Shown: positions 8,245-14,726 of the stretch, piece after piece
How positions within the stretch are numbered: position 1 is the first letter of the stretch
How the letters are laid out: each line of letters starts with the position of its first letter
DNA from: Oscillospiraceae bacterium
GTDB taxonomy: Bacteria > Bacillota > Clostridia > Oscillospirales > Ruminococcaceae
Length of the DNA stretch: 14,749 bases
Assembly: GCA_003453215.1 (NCBI GenBank)
Contig: DMMB01000049.1
Coordinates: 15,794 to 30,542, forward strand
Direction: 5' to 3'
Made by a program: the position numbers and the translations under genes
Notes under the pieces: generated by a model
Database searches by the model: none
What the model was told of the DNA's origin: nothing
The model's input: only the letters and a program-made list of their open reading frames with translations

Positions 8245-9369
8245 GTGCTGATGATGAATATAGAGCTGGATAACGATTACGAAAAGATGGCTGCAATCAA
8301 GGTGCTGGGCGTTGGCGGCGGCGGCGGAAATGCTGTCAACCGCATGATTCAGTCCGGCATGAGCAGTGTAGAATTTATCTCGGTCAATACCGATAATCAG
8401 TCCCTGCGTTTTTCCAATGCCTCTTATAAGCTGCACATTGGCGATAAACTGACCCGCGGACAGGGCGCCGGCGGCGACCCCATGAAGGGCGAAAAAGCAG
8501 CGGAAGAAAGCGAAGATGAAATCACCTCGGTGCTGCGCGGCGCCGATATGGTATATATTACGGCCGGCATGGGCGGCGGTACCGGCACCGGTGCGGCCCC
8601 CGTCATTGCCCGTATTGCCCACGATATGGGTATCCTCACCGTCGGCGTAGTCACCAAGCCCTTCTCTTTTGAGGGCAAGCGCCGCATGGATCAGGCTACG
8701 GCCGGTATCGAGCGCCTGAAGGAGCACGTCGATGCCCTTCTGGTCATCCCCAATGAACGTCTGCGCAGCATCTCGCAGGAAAAGATTACCCTGGCCAATG
8801 CCTTTGCCAAGGCGGATGAAGTGCTGCTGCAGGCGGTACAGAGCATCTCGGACCTCATCAATATCCCCGGCATCATCAATCTGGACTTCGCCGATGTCAC
8901 TTCGATTATGAAGGATGCCGGTTATGCCCACATGGGTCTGGGCGCTGCCAGCGGCCCCAATAAGGCCGAAGAAGCCGCCCGCATGGCCATTGCCTCCCCG
9001 CTGCTGGAAACTTCCATCAACGGCGCGCGCGGCGTCATTGTCAATTTCCTTGTCCCGCCCGATGTCGATCTGGAGGACATCACCAATGCCTCCCAGATGA
9101 TTCACGATGCCGCCCATCCCGATGTCAACCTCATCTGGGGTGTCGCCTTCGATGAAAAGCTGGAGGACGAGATCCGCATTGTGGTCATTGCCACCAATTT
9201 TGATCATGAATCCGGTTTCCGCATTCCCACCCCTCCGGTGGATAATGAGGTTCCGGAGGATAAGATTACCGAGGTGGAGCCGCAGGCCGAGCAGGAGCCC
9301 ATTAACGATGATTTGGACATCAGTGCCCTCATCGATATGCTCAATCACGATCGGGACAAGCGTTCCTGA
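8245..9369 (+). CDS. ftsZ: Cell division GTPase FtsZ
   Basis: Tubulin-like GTPase that assembles the cytokinetic Z-ring under the membrane. The protein has 374 residues from a GTG start. The GTPase domain begins IKVLGVGGGGGNAVNRMI (18-34), with the tubulin signature GGGTGTG at 110-116 and KPFSFEGKRR at 138-147. The T7 synergy loop NLDFADV (212-218) lies at the domain junction. The globular core ends near IRIVVIATNFD (310-320). A linker of about 34 acidic and proline-containing residues follows, then a C-terminal tail DDLDISALIDMLNHDRDKRS (355-374). The tail starts like the usual anchor peptide (DDLDIP) but lacks its proline and the following hydrophobic-Leu-Arg core. It has its own promoter in the divIB gap and a strong terminator after the stop. 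No ftsA lies next to it. Confidence 0.98.
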   Translation: MLMMNIELDNDYEKMAAIKVLGVGGGGGNAVNRMIQSGMSSVEFISVNTDNQSLRFSNASYKLHIGDKLTRGQGAGGDPMKGEKAAEESEDEITSVLRGADMVYITAGMGGGTGTGAAPVIARIAHDMGILTVGVVTKPFSFEGKRRMDQATAGIERLKEHVDALLVIPNERLRSISQEKITLANAFAKADEVLLQAVQSISDLINIPGIINLDFADVTSIMKDAGYAHMGLGAASGPNKAEEAARMAIASPLLETSINGARGVIVNFLVPPDVDLEDITNASQMIHDAAHPDVNLIWGVAFDEKLEDEIRIVVIATNFDHESGFRIPTPPVDNEVPEDKITEVEPQAEQEPINDDLDISALIDMLNHDRDKRS

Positions 9370-9383
9370 GTTTTGCCTACTTT

Positions 9384-9420
9384 ATCCCCCTGTCATTACT
9401 GGCAGGGGGATTGATTTTAT
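9384..9420 (+). terminator. Intrinsic terminator after ftsZ
   Basis: ATCCCCCTG (9384-9392) pairs with CAGGGGGAT (9403-9411). Three further pairs (9393-9395 with 9400-9402) close a TTAC loop, for a 12-bp stem. The tail TTGATTTTAT is only moderately T-rich. It begins 15 bases after the ftsZ stop. Confidence 0.8.
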
Positions 9421-9438
9421 GGGGAAGCCGATTATAAT
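9411..9438 (+). promoter_or_regulatory. Sigma-A-type promoter of galE, overlapping the ftsZ terminator tail
   Basis: TTGATT (9411-9416) and the perfect TATAAT (9433-9438) are 16 bases apart. The -35 element uses the last base of the terminator stem and its T-rich tail, so one short stretch ends ftsZ transcription and starts galE. The predicted start near 9445 leaves a leader of about 23 bases to the galE ATG. Confidence 0.65.
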
Positions 9439-9467
9439 AAAACTAAAAAAGAGGGGAGCGTGAACCC

Positions 9468-10487
9468 ATGAATGTACTTTTGACCGGCGGTGCCGGTTAC
9501 ATTGGCAGCCACACCGCCGTAGAGCTGCTGCAGCAGGACTGCCATATCGTCATAGCGGATGACTATTCCAACAGCAGTCCTGTGGCGGTGCAGCGCATCC
9601 GGCAGATTACCGGCCGGGATTTTCCTGCCTACCGCGCCGATGTAACCGATCGCGAAGCGGTTCGCCGCATTTTCCGGGAGAATGAAATTGACTGTGTCAT
9701 TCATTTTGCCGGGAAAAAGGCGGTAGGGGAGTCGGTTCAAATTCCGCTTTCCTATTACCGCACCAATCTGGATGCCGCGCTAACGGTATTGGAGTGCATG
9801 AAGGAAGCCGGTGTCAGCCGGTTTATCTTCTCTTCCTCCGCTACGGTCTATGGCTCGCTCAATCCTATCCCTTACCGGGAGGATATGCCCCGCGGGGAAT
9901 GCTCCAGCCCCTATGGCACTACCAAGGCCGTGATTGAAAAAATCCTGGAAGATGCCTGCCATGCCGATCCCACCCTTTCGGCGGTGCTGCTGCGGTATTT
10001 CAATCCCATTGGGGCGCATCCTTCCGGTCTCATCGGGGAGGATCCCCAGGGCATCCCCAATAATCTGCTGCCGTATATTGCGCAGGTGGCAGTCGGCCGC
10101 CGGGAAAAACTCACCGTCTTTGGCGATGATTACCCCACTCCCGATGGCACCTGCCGCCGGGATTATCTTCACGTGATGGATTTGGCGGCCGGGCACCGCC
10201 GCGCGGCCTGCTATGCCATGGAACACACCGGCGTTACGGCAGTCAATCTGGGCACCGGCACCCCATACAGCGTTCTGGAAGTCATTGAGGCATTCCGGAA
10301 AGCCAGCGGCCGGGCGGTCCCCTATGTCATTGGTCCCCGCCGCGCGGGCGATCTGCCGGAATACTGGGCCGATGCCGCCAAGGCCAAGGCGCTCTTTGGC
10401 TGGCAGGCACAGTACACACTGCAGGATATGTGCCGGGATACCTGGGCCTGGCAGAGTCAAAATCCGCAGGGCTACCCCGCAGAGTAA
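9468..10487 (+). CDS. galE: UDP-glucose 4-epimerase GalE
   Basis: Cytoplasmic NAD-dependent short-chain dehydrogenase-type epimerase that interconverts UDP-glucose and UDP-galactose (some members also the N-acetyl forms). The 339 residues are the normal length. The Rossmann loop TGGAGYIGSH is at 6-15, and the catalytic residues match the E. coli numbering exactly: Ser124 in SSSATVYG, Tyr149 and Lys153 in SPYGTTK. RYFNPIGAHPSGLIGEDP and DGTCRRDYLHVMDLAAGH are family motifs. GAGGGGAG (9451-9458) precedes the ATG by nine bases. It has its own promoter and shares a bidirectional terminator with the convergent glmS. Its place beside ftsZ suggests provision of UDP-sugars for surface polysaccharide, but that is inference. 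Substrate range cannot be read from the sequence with certainty. Confidence 0.95.
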   Translation: MNVLLTGGAGYIGSHTAVELLQQDCHIVIADDYSNSSPVAVQRIRQITGRDFPAYRADVTDREAVRRIFRENEIDCVIHFAGKKAVGESVQIPLSYYRTNLDAALTVLECMKEAGVSRFIFSSSATVYGSLNPIPYREDMPRGECSSPYGTTKAVIEKILEDACHADPTLSAVLLRYFNPIGAHPSGLIGEDPQGIPNNLLPYIAQVAVGRREKLTVFGDDYPTPDGTCRRDYLHVMDLAAGHRRAACYAMEHTGVTAVNLGTGTPYSVLEVIEAFRKASGRAVPYVIGPRRAGDLPEYWADAAKAKALFGWQAQYTLQDMCRDTWAWQSQNPQGYPAE

Positions 10488-10498
10488 TCGAAAACCGC

Positions 10499-10529
10499 AA
10501 AAAAAGAGACCCCTCGCAGGGTCTCTTTT
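10499..10529. terminator. Bidirectional terminator between galE and glmS
   Basis: AAAAGAGACCC (10502-10512) and GGGTCTCTTTT (10519-10529) form an 11-bp perfect stem with a six-base loop in the 53-bp gap between the convergent galE and glmS. An A-run at 10499-10505 gives seven U residues on the glmS (minus) side; the plus side ends in TCTTTTGG. It should work best for glmS and plausibly for galE. Confidence 0.85.
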
Positions 10530-10540
10530 GGTATTATGGC

Positions 10541-12361
10541 TTATTCTACGGTGACACTCTTGGCCAGGTTGCGGGGTTTATCCACATCGCAGCCGCGGGC
10601 ATTGGCCGCCCCCAGCGCAATGAGCTGCAGGGTGACAACCAGCAGCAGCGGCACGTATTCGTCCTCCACAGCCGGCAGCCGAATGATTTCATCATAGCAT
10701 TCGGGGTCCACTTCCAGCCCTTCCAGCGTAATGAGCAGCACATGGGCGCCGCGCGCCTTTACTTCCTTTACATTGCTTATCATTTTGCCCAGCGTTTTGC
10801 GTTGGGTTGCCAGCGCTATTACAGGGGTACCATCGGTAATCAGAGAAATGGTCCCGTGTTTCAGCTCTCCGGCGGCATAGGCTTCGCAGTGGATATAGCT
10901 GATTTCCTTGAGTTTCAGGGAACCCTCCATCGCCAGTGAGTAATCCAGCCCCCGACCAAGGTAAAAAAGATGCTCGGCGTTTTTCAGCCCCTCGGCATAC
11001 CGGAAAAATTCCGGTTCCATGGCCAGCACGTGCGGCAGGTAGCTGATGGCATTCAGCAGTTCCGGCAGTTGGTGGCGGCACCAATCCATCGGTGCACCCT
11101 TATCCGCCGCAATGCGGAAGCCCAAAAGGTACATCATCGCCACCTGCACCGAATAGGCCTTGGTGCTGGCAACGGCAATCTCCGGGCCGGCATAGGTGTA
11201 CAGGCAGTAGTCCGCTTCCCGCGCGATGGAAGACCCCACCACGTTTACAATGCCGATAACGGGGATGTGGTTTTCCTTAAAGAGCCGAAGCGCCGCCAGA
11301 GTATCGGCAGTTTCGCCGCTTTGGCTTACCACCACGGCGGCACACCCGGGGGTAAAGATGGGATCCCGATAGCGCAGTTCGCTGGCCACTTCCACTTCTA
11401 CCGGCAGCCGCGCCAGCTTTTCTATAATGGCCTTGCCCACCATACCGCTGTACATGGCGGTACCGCAGGCGGAAATATACAGCTTTGTCACATCCTTAAA
11501 GAAGCCATCCGGCAGGCCGTCGCCCTCAAAGGTCACAAACCCATCCTTGGTACGTCCATCGATGGTATCGGCCAGGGCGCGGGGCTGTTCATGGATTTCC
11601 TTCTGCATAAAGCAGGGATAGCCGCCTTTTTGTGCCTGCTCCACCGACCAGTTGGCAATCTTGGCTTCCTTTTCGATGGGGGTGCCATCCGGCGCGTAGA
11701 AGTGCAGTTCATCGTAGTGTGCCACAACCACTTCTTCTTCCTCCAGCAGGTAATACTGCCGGGTGTATTCAATGATGGCCGGTACGTCGGAGGCCACATA
11801 GCTGCCGGTACCGTCTTTGGCGGCAATCAGCGGGCTGCCCCGGCGGATGCCGTAAACGGTATTGGGTTCTCCGTCCAGCAGCATACAGAAGCCGTAAGCC
11901 CCCTCCATTTCCGCTGTAGCGGCGTGGATGGCTGCTACCGGGTTATCCTGCCGCTTCAGGTGATGATCCAGCAGGGCCGCCGCTATTTCGGTATCGGTTT
12001 GGGTCAGGAAGTGGTACCCCTCGCCCTCCAGCTGTTCCCGCAGGGCGCGGTAGTTCTCTATAATGCCGTTATGCACCAGCGTGACGCGGCCCTGCCGGTG
12101 CGGGTGGGCGTTCACATCGTTGGGCACACCATGGGTGGCCCAGCGGGTGTGCCCTATGCCGCAATGGCTGGTAAGGCCCCGGTCGCCGCAGGCCGCCCGC
12201 AGGTTACTCAGCCGCCCGGCTGCTTTTATAATCTCGATGTTTCCTTTTTCCCACAGCGCCAGTCCGGCGCTGTCATAGCCGCGGTATTCCAGGTTTTCCA
12301 GTCCATGCAGCAGCTTTTCCCGGGCGTACTCCGCCCCCGAATAACCAATGATTCCACACAT
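10541..12361 (-). CDS. glmS: Glutamine:fructose-6-phosphate aminotransferase GlmS
   Basis: Makes glucosamine-6-phosphate from fructose-6-phosphate and glutamine, the entry step to UDP-GlcNAc. The 606 residues are the family's normal length. The N-terminal glutaminase domain starts MCGIIGYSG with the nucleophile Cys2 (Cys1 after Met removal), followed by LEYRGYDSAG and GIGHTRWATHGVPNDVNAHPH. Two SIS sugar-phosphate domains follow: SACGTAMYSG, VVSQSGETADTLAAL and AVASTKAYS in the first; LGRGLDYSLAMEGSLKLKEISYIHCEAYAAGELKHG in the second. The C-terminus DKPRNLAKSVTVE is the conserved substrate-binding tail. AAGGAG (12377-12372) lies ten bases before the ATG and is partly inside a hairpin. Upstream are a separate structured leader, a glmS ribozyme and a strong promoter, so expression should fall when glucosamine-6-phosphate accumulates. 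Confidence 0.98.
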   Translation of the reverse strand: MCGIIGYSGAEYAREKLLHGLENLEYRGYDSAGLALWEKGNIEIIKAAGRLSNLRAACGDRGLTSHCGIGHTRWATHGVPNDVNAHPHRQGRVTLVHNGIIENYRALREQLEGEGYHFLTQTDTEIAAALLDHHLKRQDNPVAAIHAATAEMEGAYGFCMLLDGEPNTVYGIRRGSPLIAAKDGTGSYVASDVPAIIEYTRQYYLLEEEEVVVAHYDELHFYAPDGTPIEKEAKIANWSVEQAQKGGYPCFMQKEIHEQPRALADTIDGRTKDGFVTFEGDGLPDGFFKDVTKLYISACGTAMYSGMVGKAIIEKLARLPVEVEVASELRYRDPIFTPGCAAVVVSQSGETADTLAALRLFKENHIPVIGIVNVVGSSIAREADYCLYTYAGPEIAVASTKAYSVQVAMMYLLGFRIAADKGAPMDWCRHQLPELLNAISYLPHVLAMEPEFFRYAEGLKNAEHLFYLGRGLDYSLAMEGSLKLKEISYIHCEAYAAGELKHGTISLITDGTPVIALATQRKTLGKMISNVKEVKARGAHVLLITLEGLEVDPECYDEIIRLPAVEDEYVPLLLVVTLQLIALGAANARGCDVDKPRNLAKSVTVE

Positions 12362-12371
12362 AAAAATAAGG

Positions 12372-12405
12372 CTCCTTTCCTGCAGATGTCCTTAGCGCAG
12401 GAAAG
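12372..12405 (-). promoter_or_regulatory. Hairpin overlapping the glmS Shine-Dalgarno
   Basis: On the minus strand CTTTCCTGC (12405-12397) pairs perfectly with GCAGGAAAG (12383-12375), nine bp with a 13-base loop (12396-12384). The Shine-Dalgarno AAGGAG occupies 12377-12372, so its first three bases are in the 3' arm. The loop contains GGACAT (12391-12386). This is visible structure; translational control is inference. Confidence 0.55.
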
Positions 12406-12472
12406 AAACCGTCTTGTTAAAATGCAATTTACCCTATGGCACAGCACGCCGGTACAGCAGGCTGCATCGGCA

Positions 12473-12582
12473 GGATAACGAAAACCAAAGGGGAGAACGC
12501 ATCCAGGGGTTTCTCTCCGCGGGGTTCCCGCAGGGTCAGCTATAACAGCCTCCGCACGGGACATCTGTTCTGTTCGTTATCC
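12473..12582 (-). ncRNA. Putative structured leader domain between glmS ribozyme and glmS
   Basis: On the minus strand a perfect 10-base helix, GGATAACGAA (12582-12573) with TTCGTTATCC (12482-12473), encloses about 90 bases. Inside, three hairpins can form side by side: AACAG/CTGTT (12569-12565 with 12548-12544), CTGCGGG/CCCGCGG with an AAC loop (12533-12527 with 12523-12517, one G-U pair) and GAGAA/TTCTC (12515-12511 with 12497-12493). This four-way arrangement is not part of the ribozyme and I do not recognise it as a known riboswitch class. There is no T-run after it, so it does not look like a terminator. It is supported only by base pairing in one sequence. Confidence 0.35.
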
Positions 12583-12584
12583 AT

Positions 12585-12729
12585 GGCCGGTTCTTTGTTA
12601 CACAGTTGCCTGTGTTTTTTGCACCGGTCTGCGCTGTGGCAGCAGCGGGAGGGCATCCGCCGAATTTTCGATACTCCCTCCACCTCGTCGTCCGTCCCAA
12701 GAAGGAGCTTTCGGGACGGCACTGGCGCT
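12585..12729 (-). ncRNA. glmS ribozyme (glucosamine-6-phosphate-activated self-cleaving RNA)
   Basis: Catalytic riboswitch in the 5' leader of glmS. In the known class, bound glucosamine-6-phosphate acts as a cofactor for self-cleavage at the 5' edge of the core, and the cleaved mRNA is then degraded. On the minus strand the cleavage-site motif AGCGCC lies at 12729-12724, only a few bases after the predicted transcription start. Then come a helix CCGTCCC/GGGACGG (12719-12713 with 12698-12692), the conserved GACGAGG, GGAGGG pairing with CCCTCC, TATCGAAAATTCGGCGGATGCC resembling the conserved core, an outer stem CCGGT/ACCGG (12627-12623 with 12591-12587) and an inner stem CACAG-GCAA-CTGTG (12614-12601) with a GNRA loop. 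All occur in the class order and directly upstream of glmS. The exact 3' boundary is an estimate. Confidence 0.93.
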
Positions 12730-12741
12730 TTGTACACCGTC

Positions 12742-12770
12742 ATTATATCAAAAAAGCGCTCCCTTGTAAA
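12742..12770 (-). promoter_or_regulatory. Sigma-A promoter of glmS
   Basis: Reading the minus strand, TTTACA (12770-12765) and the perfect TATAAT (12747-12742) are separated by 17 bases. Transcription would start near 12735, about six bases before the ribozyme cleavage site, which is the usual short 5' fragment. The -35 lies just downstream of the spoVG terminator T-run. Confidence 0.85.
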
Positions 12771-12772
12771 GT

Positions 12773-12804
12773 AAAAAGAGGGCGGAGCGTCGGCTCCTCC
12801 CTCT
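12773..12804 (-). terminator. Intrinsic terminator after spoVG
   Basis: On the minus strand AGAGGG-A-GGAGC pairs with GCTCC-G-CCCTCT across a CGAC loop: 11 pairs with a single A-G mismatch, then TTTTT (12777-12773). It starts 13 bases after the spoVG stop. The next bases are the glmS -35 element, so glmS is insulated from spoVG transcription. Confidence 0.85.
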
Positions 12805-12817
12805 ATCCTATGCGTGC

Positions 12818-13117
12818 TCAGGCCGGGATATGCGGTTCGGCGGCCTGTTCGGCTTCCAGCTGGGCCAGGTGGGTCTGGTACCGGTCCAGGATCGCCTCCT
12901 CCAGGGTGTGCCGCGCTTCCGGGGTAATGGGGTGGGCAATATCCCGGAACGTCCCGTTTTCATCTTTTCGGCTGGGCATGGCAACAAATAGCCGTTCCGG
13001 GCCCTCAATGACCTTAATATCATGGACTGCCAAATCGCCATCAATGGTGACGGAAACCAGCGCCTTCAGTCGTGCGTCCTCGTAAATTTTGCGAATTCGA
13101 ATATCGGTGATGTTCAT
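12818..13117 (-). CDS. spoVG: Regulatory protein SpoVG
   Basis: Small conserved regulator, 99 residues against about 97 in Bacillus subtilis. It begins MNITDIRIRKI and contains ALVSVTIDGDLAVHDIKVIEG, LFVAMPSRKDENGTFRDIAHPI and a C-terminal helical, Gln- and Glu-rich tail (LDRYQTHLAQLEAEQAA), all typical of the family. SpoVG was first described for its effect on sporulation septum formation and binds nucleic acids in several species; its role in this organism is not shown here. AAAGGAG (13132-13126) lies eight bases before the ATG. It is divergent from murC and reads toward glmS, from which a terminator separates it. No clear sigma-H promoter is visible; a CATAAT -10-like element (13198-13193, minus) lacks a good -35. 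Confidence 0.95.
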   Translation of the reverse strand: MNITDIRIRKIYEDARLKALVSVTIDGDLAVHDIKVIEGPERLFVAMPSRKDENGTFRDIAHPITPEARHTLEEAILDRYQTHLAQLEAEQAAEPHIPA

Positions 13118-13223
13118 GCCTGTTTCTCCTTTCGGGTGCTTCTTCTTTTTGTGGGGTTGTTCTCACCGTTAGCCTTGTCCGCTGCGGGATAGATTATGCA
13201 CTCTTCTCCGCTTTTTGCATGAA

Positions 13224-13239
13224 AATAGCCCCTGCTATT
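13224..13239. repeat. Short inverted repeat at the murC -35 region
   Basis: AATAGC (13224-13229) and GCTATT (13234-13239) form a perfect six-base inverted repeat around CCCT, with the right arm running into the murC -35 TTGTCA. It may be an operator for murC or a small hairpin in a spoVG leader if spoVG is transcribed from further right; it could also be chance. Confidence 0.35.
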
Positions 13240-13267
13240 GTCAAAAGCCCCCTCTTTGGGGTATAAT
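13238..13267 (+). promoter_or_regulatory. Sigma-A promoter of murC
   Basis: TTGTCA (13238-13243) and a perfect TATAAT (13262-13267) are separated by 18 bases. The spacer contains CCCC-CTCTTT-GGGG, and the -10 sits in the palindrome GGTATAATATACC (13260-13272). The predicted start near 13274 leaves about 31 bases to the ATG. Confidence 0.75.
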
Positions 13268-13304
13268 ATACCATGTATGAATTTCTTAAAGGTGGCGGTC
13301 ACTT

Positions 13305-14684
13305 ATGGTAAAACCGATGGAAACAATCCCCGAAGGGGTTAAGCACATTCATTGCATTGGCATTGGCGGCAGCGGAATGTTCCCGCTGGTGCAAATTTTA
13401 CATGGTCGGGGATATACCATCACCGGCAGCGATAATAACGAGAGCGATATTGTAAATCTGGAACGCCAGATGGGTATCGAAGTGATGATGGGGCAGCGGG
13501 CGGAAAACATCCGGGGCGCCGACCTCATTCTCTATTCGGCGGCCATTATGGATACCAATCCCGAGCTTATTGCCGCGCGGGAAAGCGGCCTGCCCCTGTG
13601 GGAACGCGCCAAAATGCTGGGGGCGGTTTCCAGCTGGTACAGTGAGGCTTTGGGCATCTGCGGCACCCATGGCAAAACCACCACCACCGCCATGATTGTT
13701 CAGATTCTTTATATGGCGGGGCTGGATCCTTCAGCCGTCATCGGCGGCAAGCTGCGCACCATCGGCGGCTACGGCCGCAGTGGGGAAACGCAGCGCTTTG
13801 TGTACGAAGCCTGTGAATTCAAAGATACCTTCCTTTCCACCCACCCGGATATTGCCCTGGTGCTGAACATCGATAACGATCACATGGAGTATTTCCATAC
13901 GGTGGAAAATGCCATGAAGAGCTACACCAGGTTCGCGCAAAAGGCCCATACCGTCCTGTATAATGGCAGTGATGAAAAAACCTGCCGCGCCATGGCGGAA
14001 GCAGTCGGGGAGGGGAGAACCTTCCTCACCTTTGGCTGGGAGGAGAGCAACGATTACTATCCCGCCAATATCCGCCACCTTGGGGGCTTGGATCGCCGCT
14101 TCACCCTTATGTTCCGCGGCAAGCCCCTCACCGAGATCCACCTGCAAATTCCCGGCGATCACAATATTCTCAATGCCATTGCCGCCGCCGCGGGGGCTAT
14201 GCAGTTGGGTGCCACCCCGGAGCAGGCAGCGGCTGGATTGACGGCCTTTACCGGGGCCGGCCGCCGCTTTGAGGTGTTGGGCAAAACCCACACCGGCGCT
14301 ACCGTCGCCGATGACTACGCCCACCATCCGGCAGAGCTGCGCGCCACCCTCACGGCTGCTAAGGAATTGGATTTCAACCGGGTTTGGGCAGTATTTCAGC
14401 CTTTCACCTTCAGCCGTACCTATATGCTGCTGGAGGACTTTGTTTCCGCTCTGTCCATTGCCGATCGCGTCGTACTTTCCCCCATTATGGGCAGCCGGGA
14501 GGTCAATACCTACCACATCACATCGGAAGATCTGGGGGAGAAAATCCCCGGTTGTGTCTGTTTGCCCTCGTTCCAGGCCATGGCCGATTACATCGACCAG
14601 AATGCCAAAGCCGGCGATTTGATCCTCACCCTCGGCTGCGGCGATGTTTACAAATGCGCCCGCATGATTTTGCACCACGAATAA
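13305..14684 (+). CDS. murC: UDP-MurNAc:L-alanine ligase MurC
   Basis: Cytoplasmic Mur ligase that attaches the first stem-peptide residue, normally L-Ala, to UDP-MurNAc with ATP. The 459 residues match the family. The N-terminal UDP-binding domain shows HIHCIGIGGSGMFPL (14-28) and GSDNNES; the P-loop GTHGKTTTT lies at 120-128. Then come EACEFKDTFLSTHPDIALVLNIDNDHMEYF (central domain, a form typical of clostridial MurC), PGDHNILNAIAAAA, AGRRFEVLG, DDYAHHPAEL and FQPFTFSRTYML. AAAGGTGG (13288-13295) lies nine bases before the ATG; the ATG four codons later has no suitable site. The gene has its own promoter and terminator and is separated from the other mur genes by galE, glmS and spoVG. The divergent neighbour is spoVG. 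Confidence 0.97.
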   Translation: MVKPMETIPEGVKHIHCIGIGGSGMFPLVQILHGRGYTITGSDNNESDIVNLERQMGIEVMMGQRAENIRGADLILYSAAIMDTNPELIAARESGLPLWERAKMLGAVSSWYSEALGICGTHGKTTTTAMIVQILYMAGLDPSAVIGGKLRTIGGYGRSGETQRFVYEACEFKDTFLSTHPDIALVLNIDNDHMEYFHTVENAMKSYTRFAQKAHTVLYNGSDEKTCRAMAEAVGEGRTFLTFGWEESNDYYPANIRHLGGLDRRFTLMFRGKPLTEIHLQIPGDHNILNAIAAAAGAMQLGATPEQAAAGLTAFTGAGRRFEVLGKTHTGATVADDYAHHPAELRATLTAAKELDFNRVWAVFQPFTFSRTYMLLEDFVSALSIADRVVLSPIMGSREVNTYHITSEDLGEKIPGCVCLPSFQAMADYIDQNAKAGDLILTLGCGDVYKCARMILHHE

Positions 14685-14692
14685 ATTTCCCG

Positions 14693-14726
14693 GAGGCTCC
14701 CCTTGGACGGGGGCTTCTTCTTTTTT
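14693..14726 (+). terminator. Intrinsic terminator after murC
   Basis: GAGGCTCCC (14693-14701) pairs with GGGGGCTTC (14709-14717) in a nine-bp stem with two G-U pairs and a seven-base loop, followed by TTCTTTTTT (14718-14726). It begins eight bases after the murC stop codon. The remaining 23 bases of the window hold no recognisable gene. Confidence 0.8.

Noticed and set aside
8191..9348. Open frame of 385 codons on the minus strand opposite ftsZ
   Set aside because: Shadow of ftsZ; the glycine- and His-rich translation has no family resemblance.
10970..12478. Open frame of 502 codons on the plus strand opposite glmS
   Set aside because: It is antisense to a fully conserved GlmS, has low-complexity composition and no convincing ribosome binding site.
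12436..12774. Small open frames on both strands in the glmS leader
   Set aside because: They lie across the ribozyme and its promoter, lack ribosome binding sites and are explained by structured RNA.
13118..13237. Sigma-H promoter for spoVG, as in Bacillus subtilis
   Set aside because: I looked for an AGGA-type -35 with a GAAT-type -10 on the minus strand and found none with acceptable spacing.
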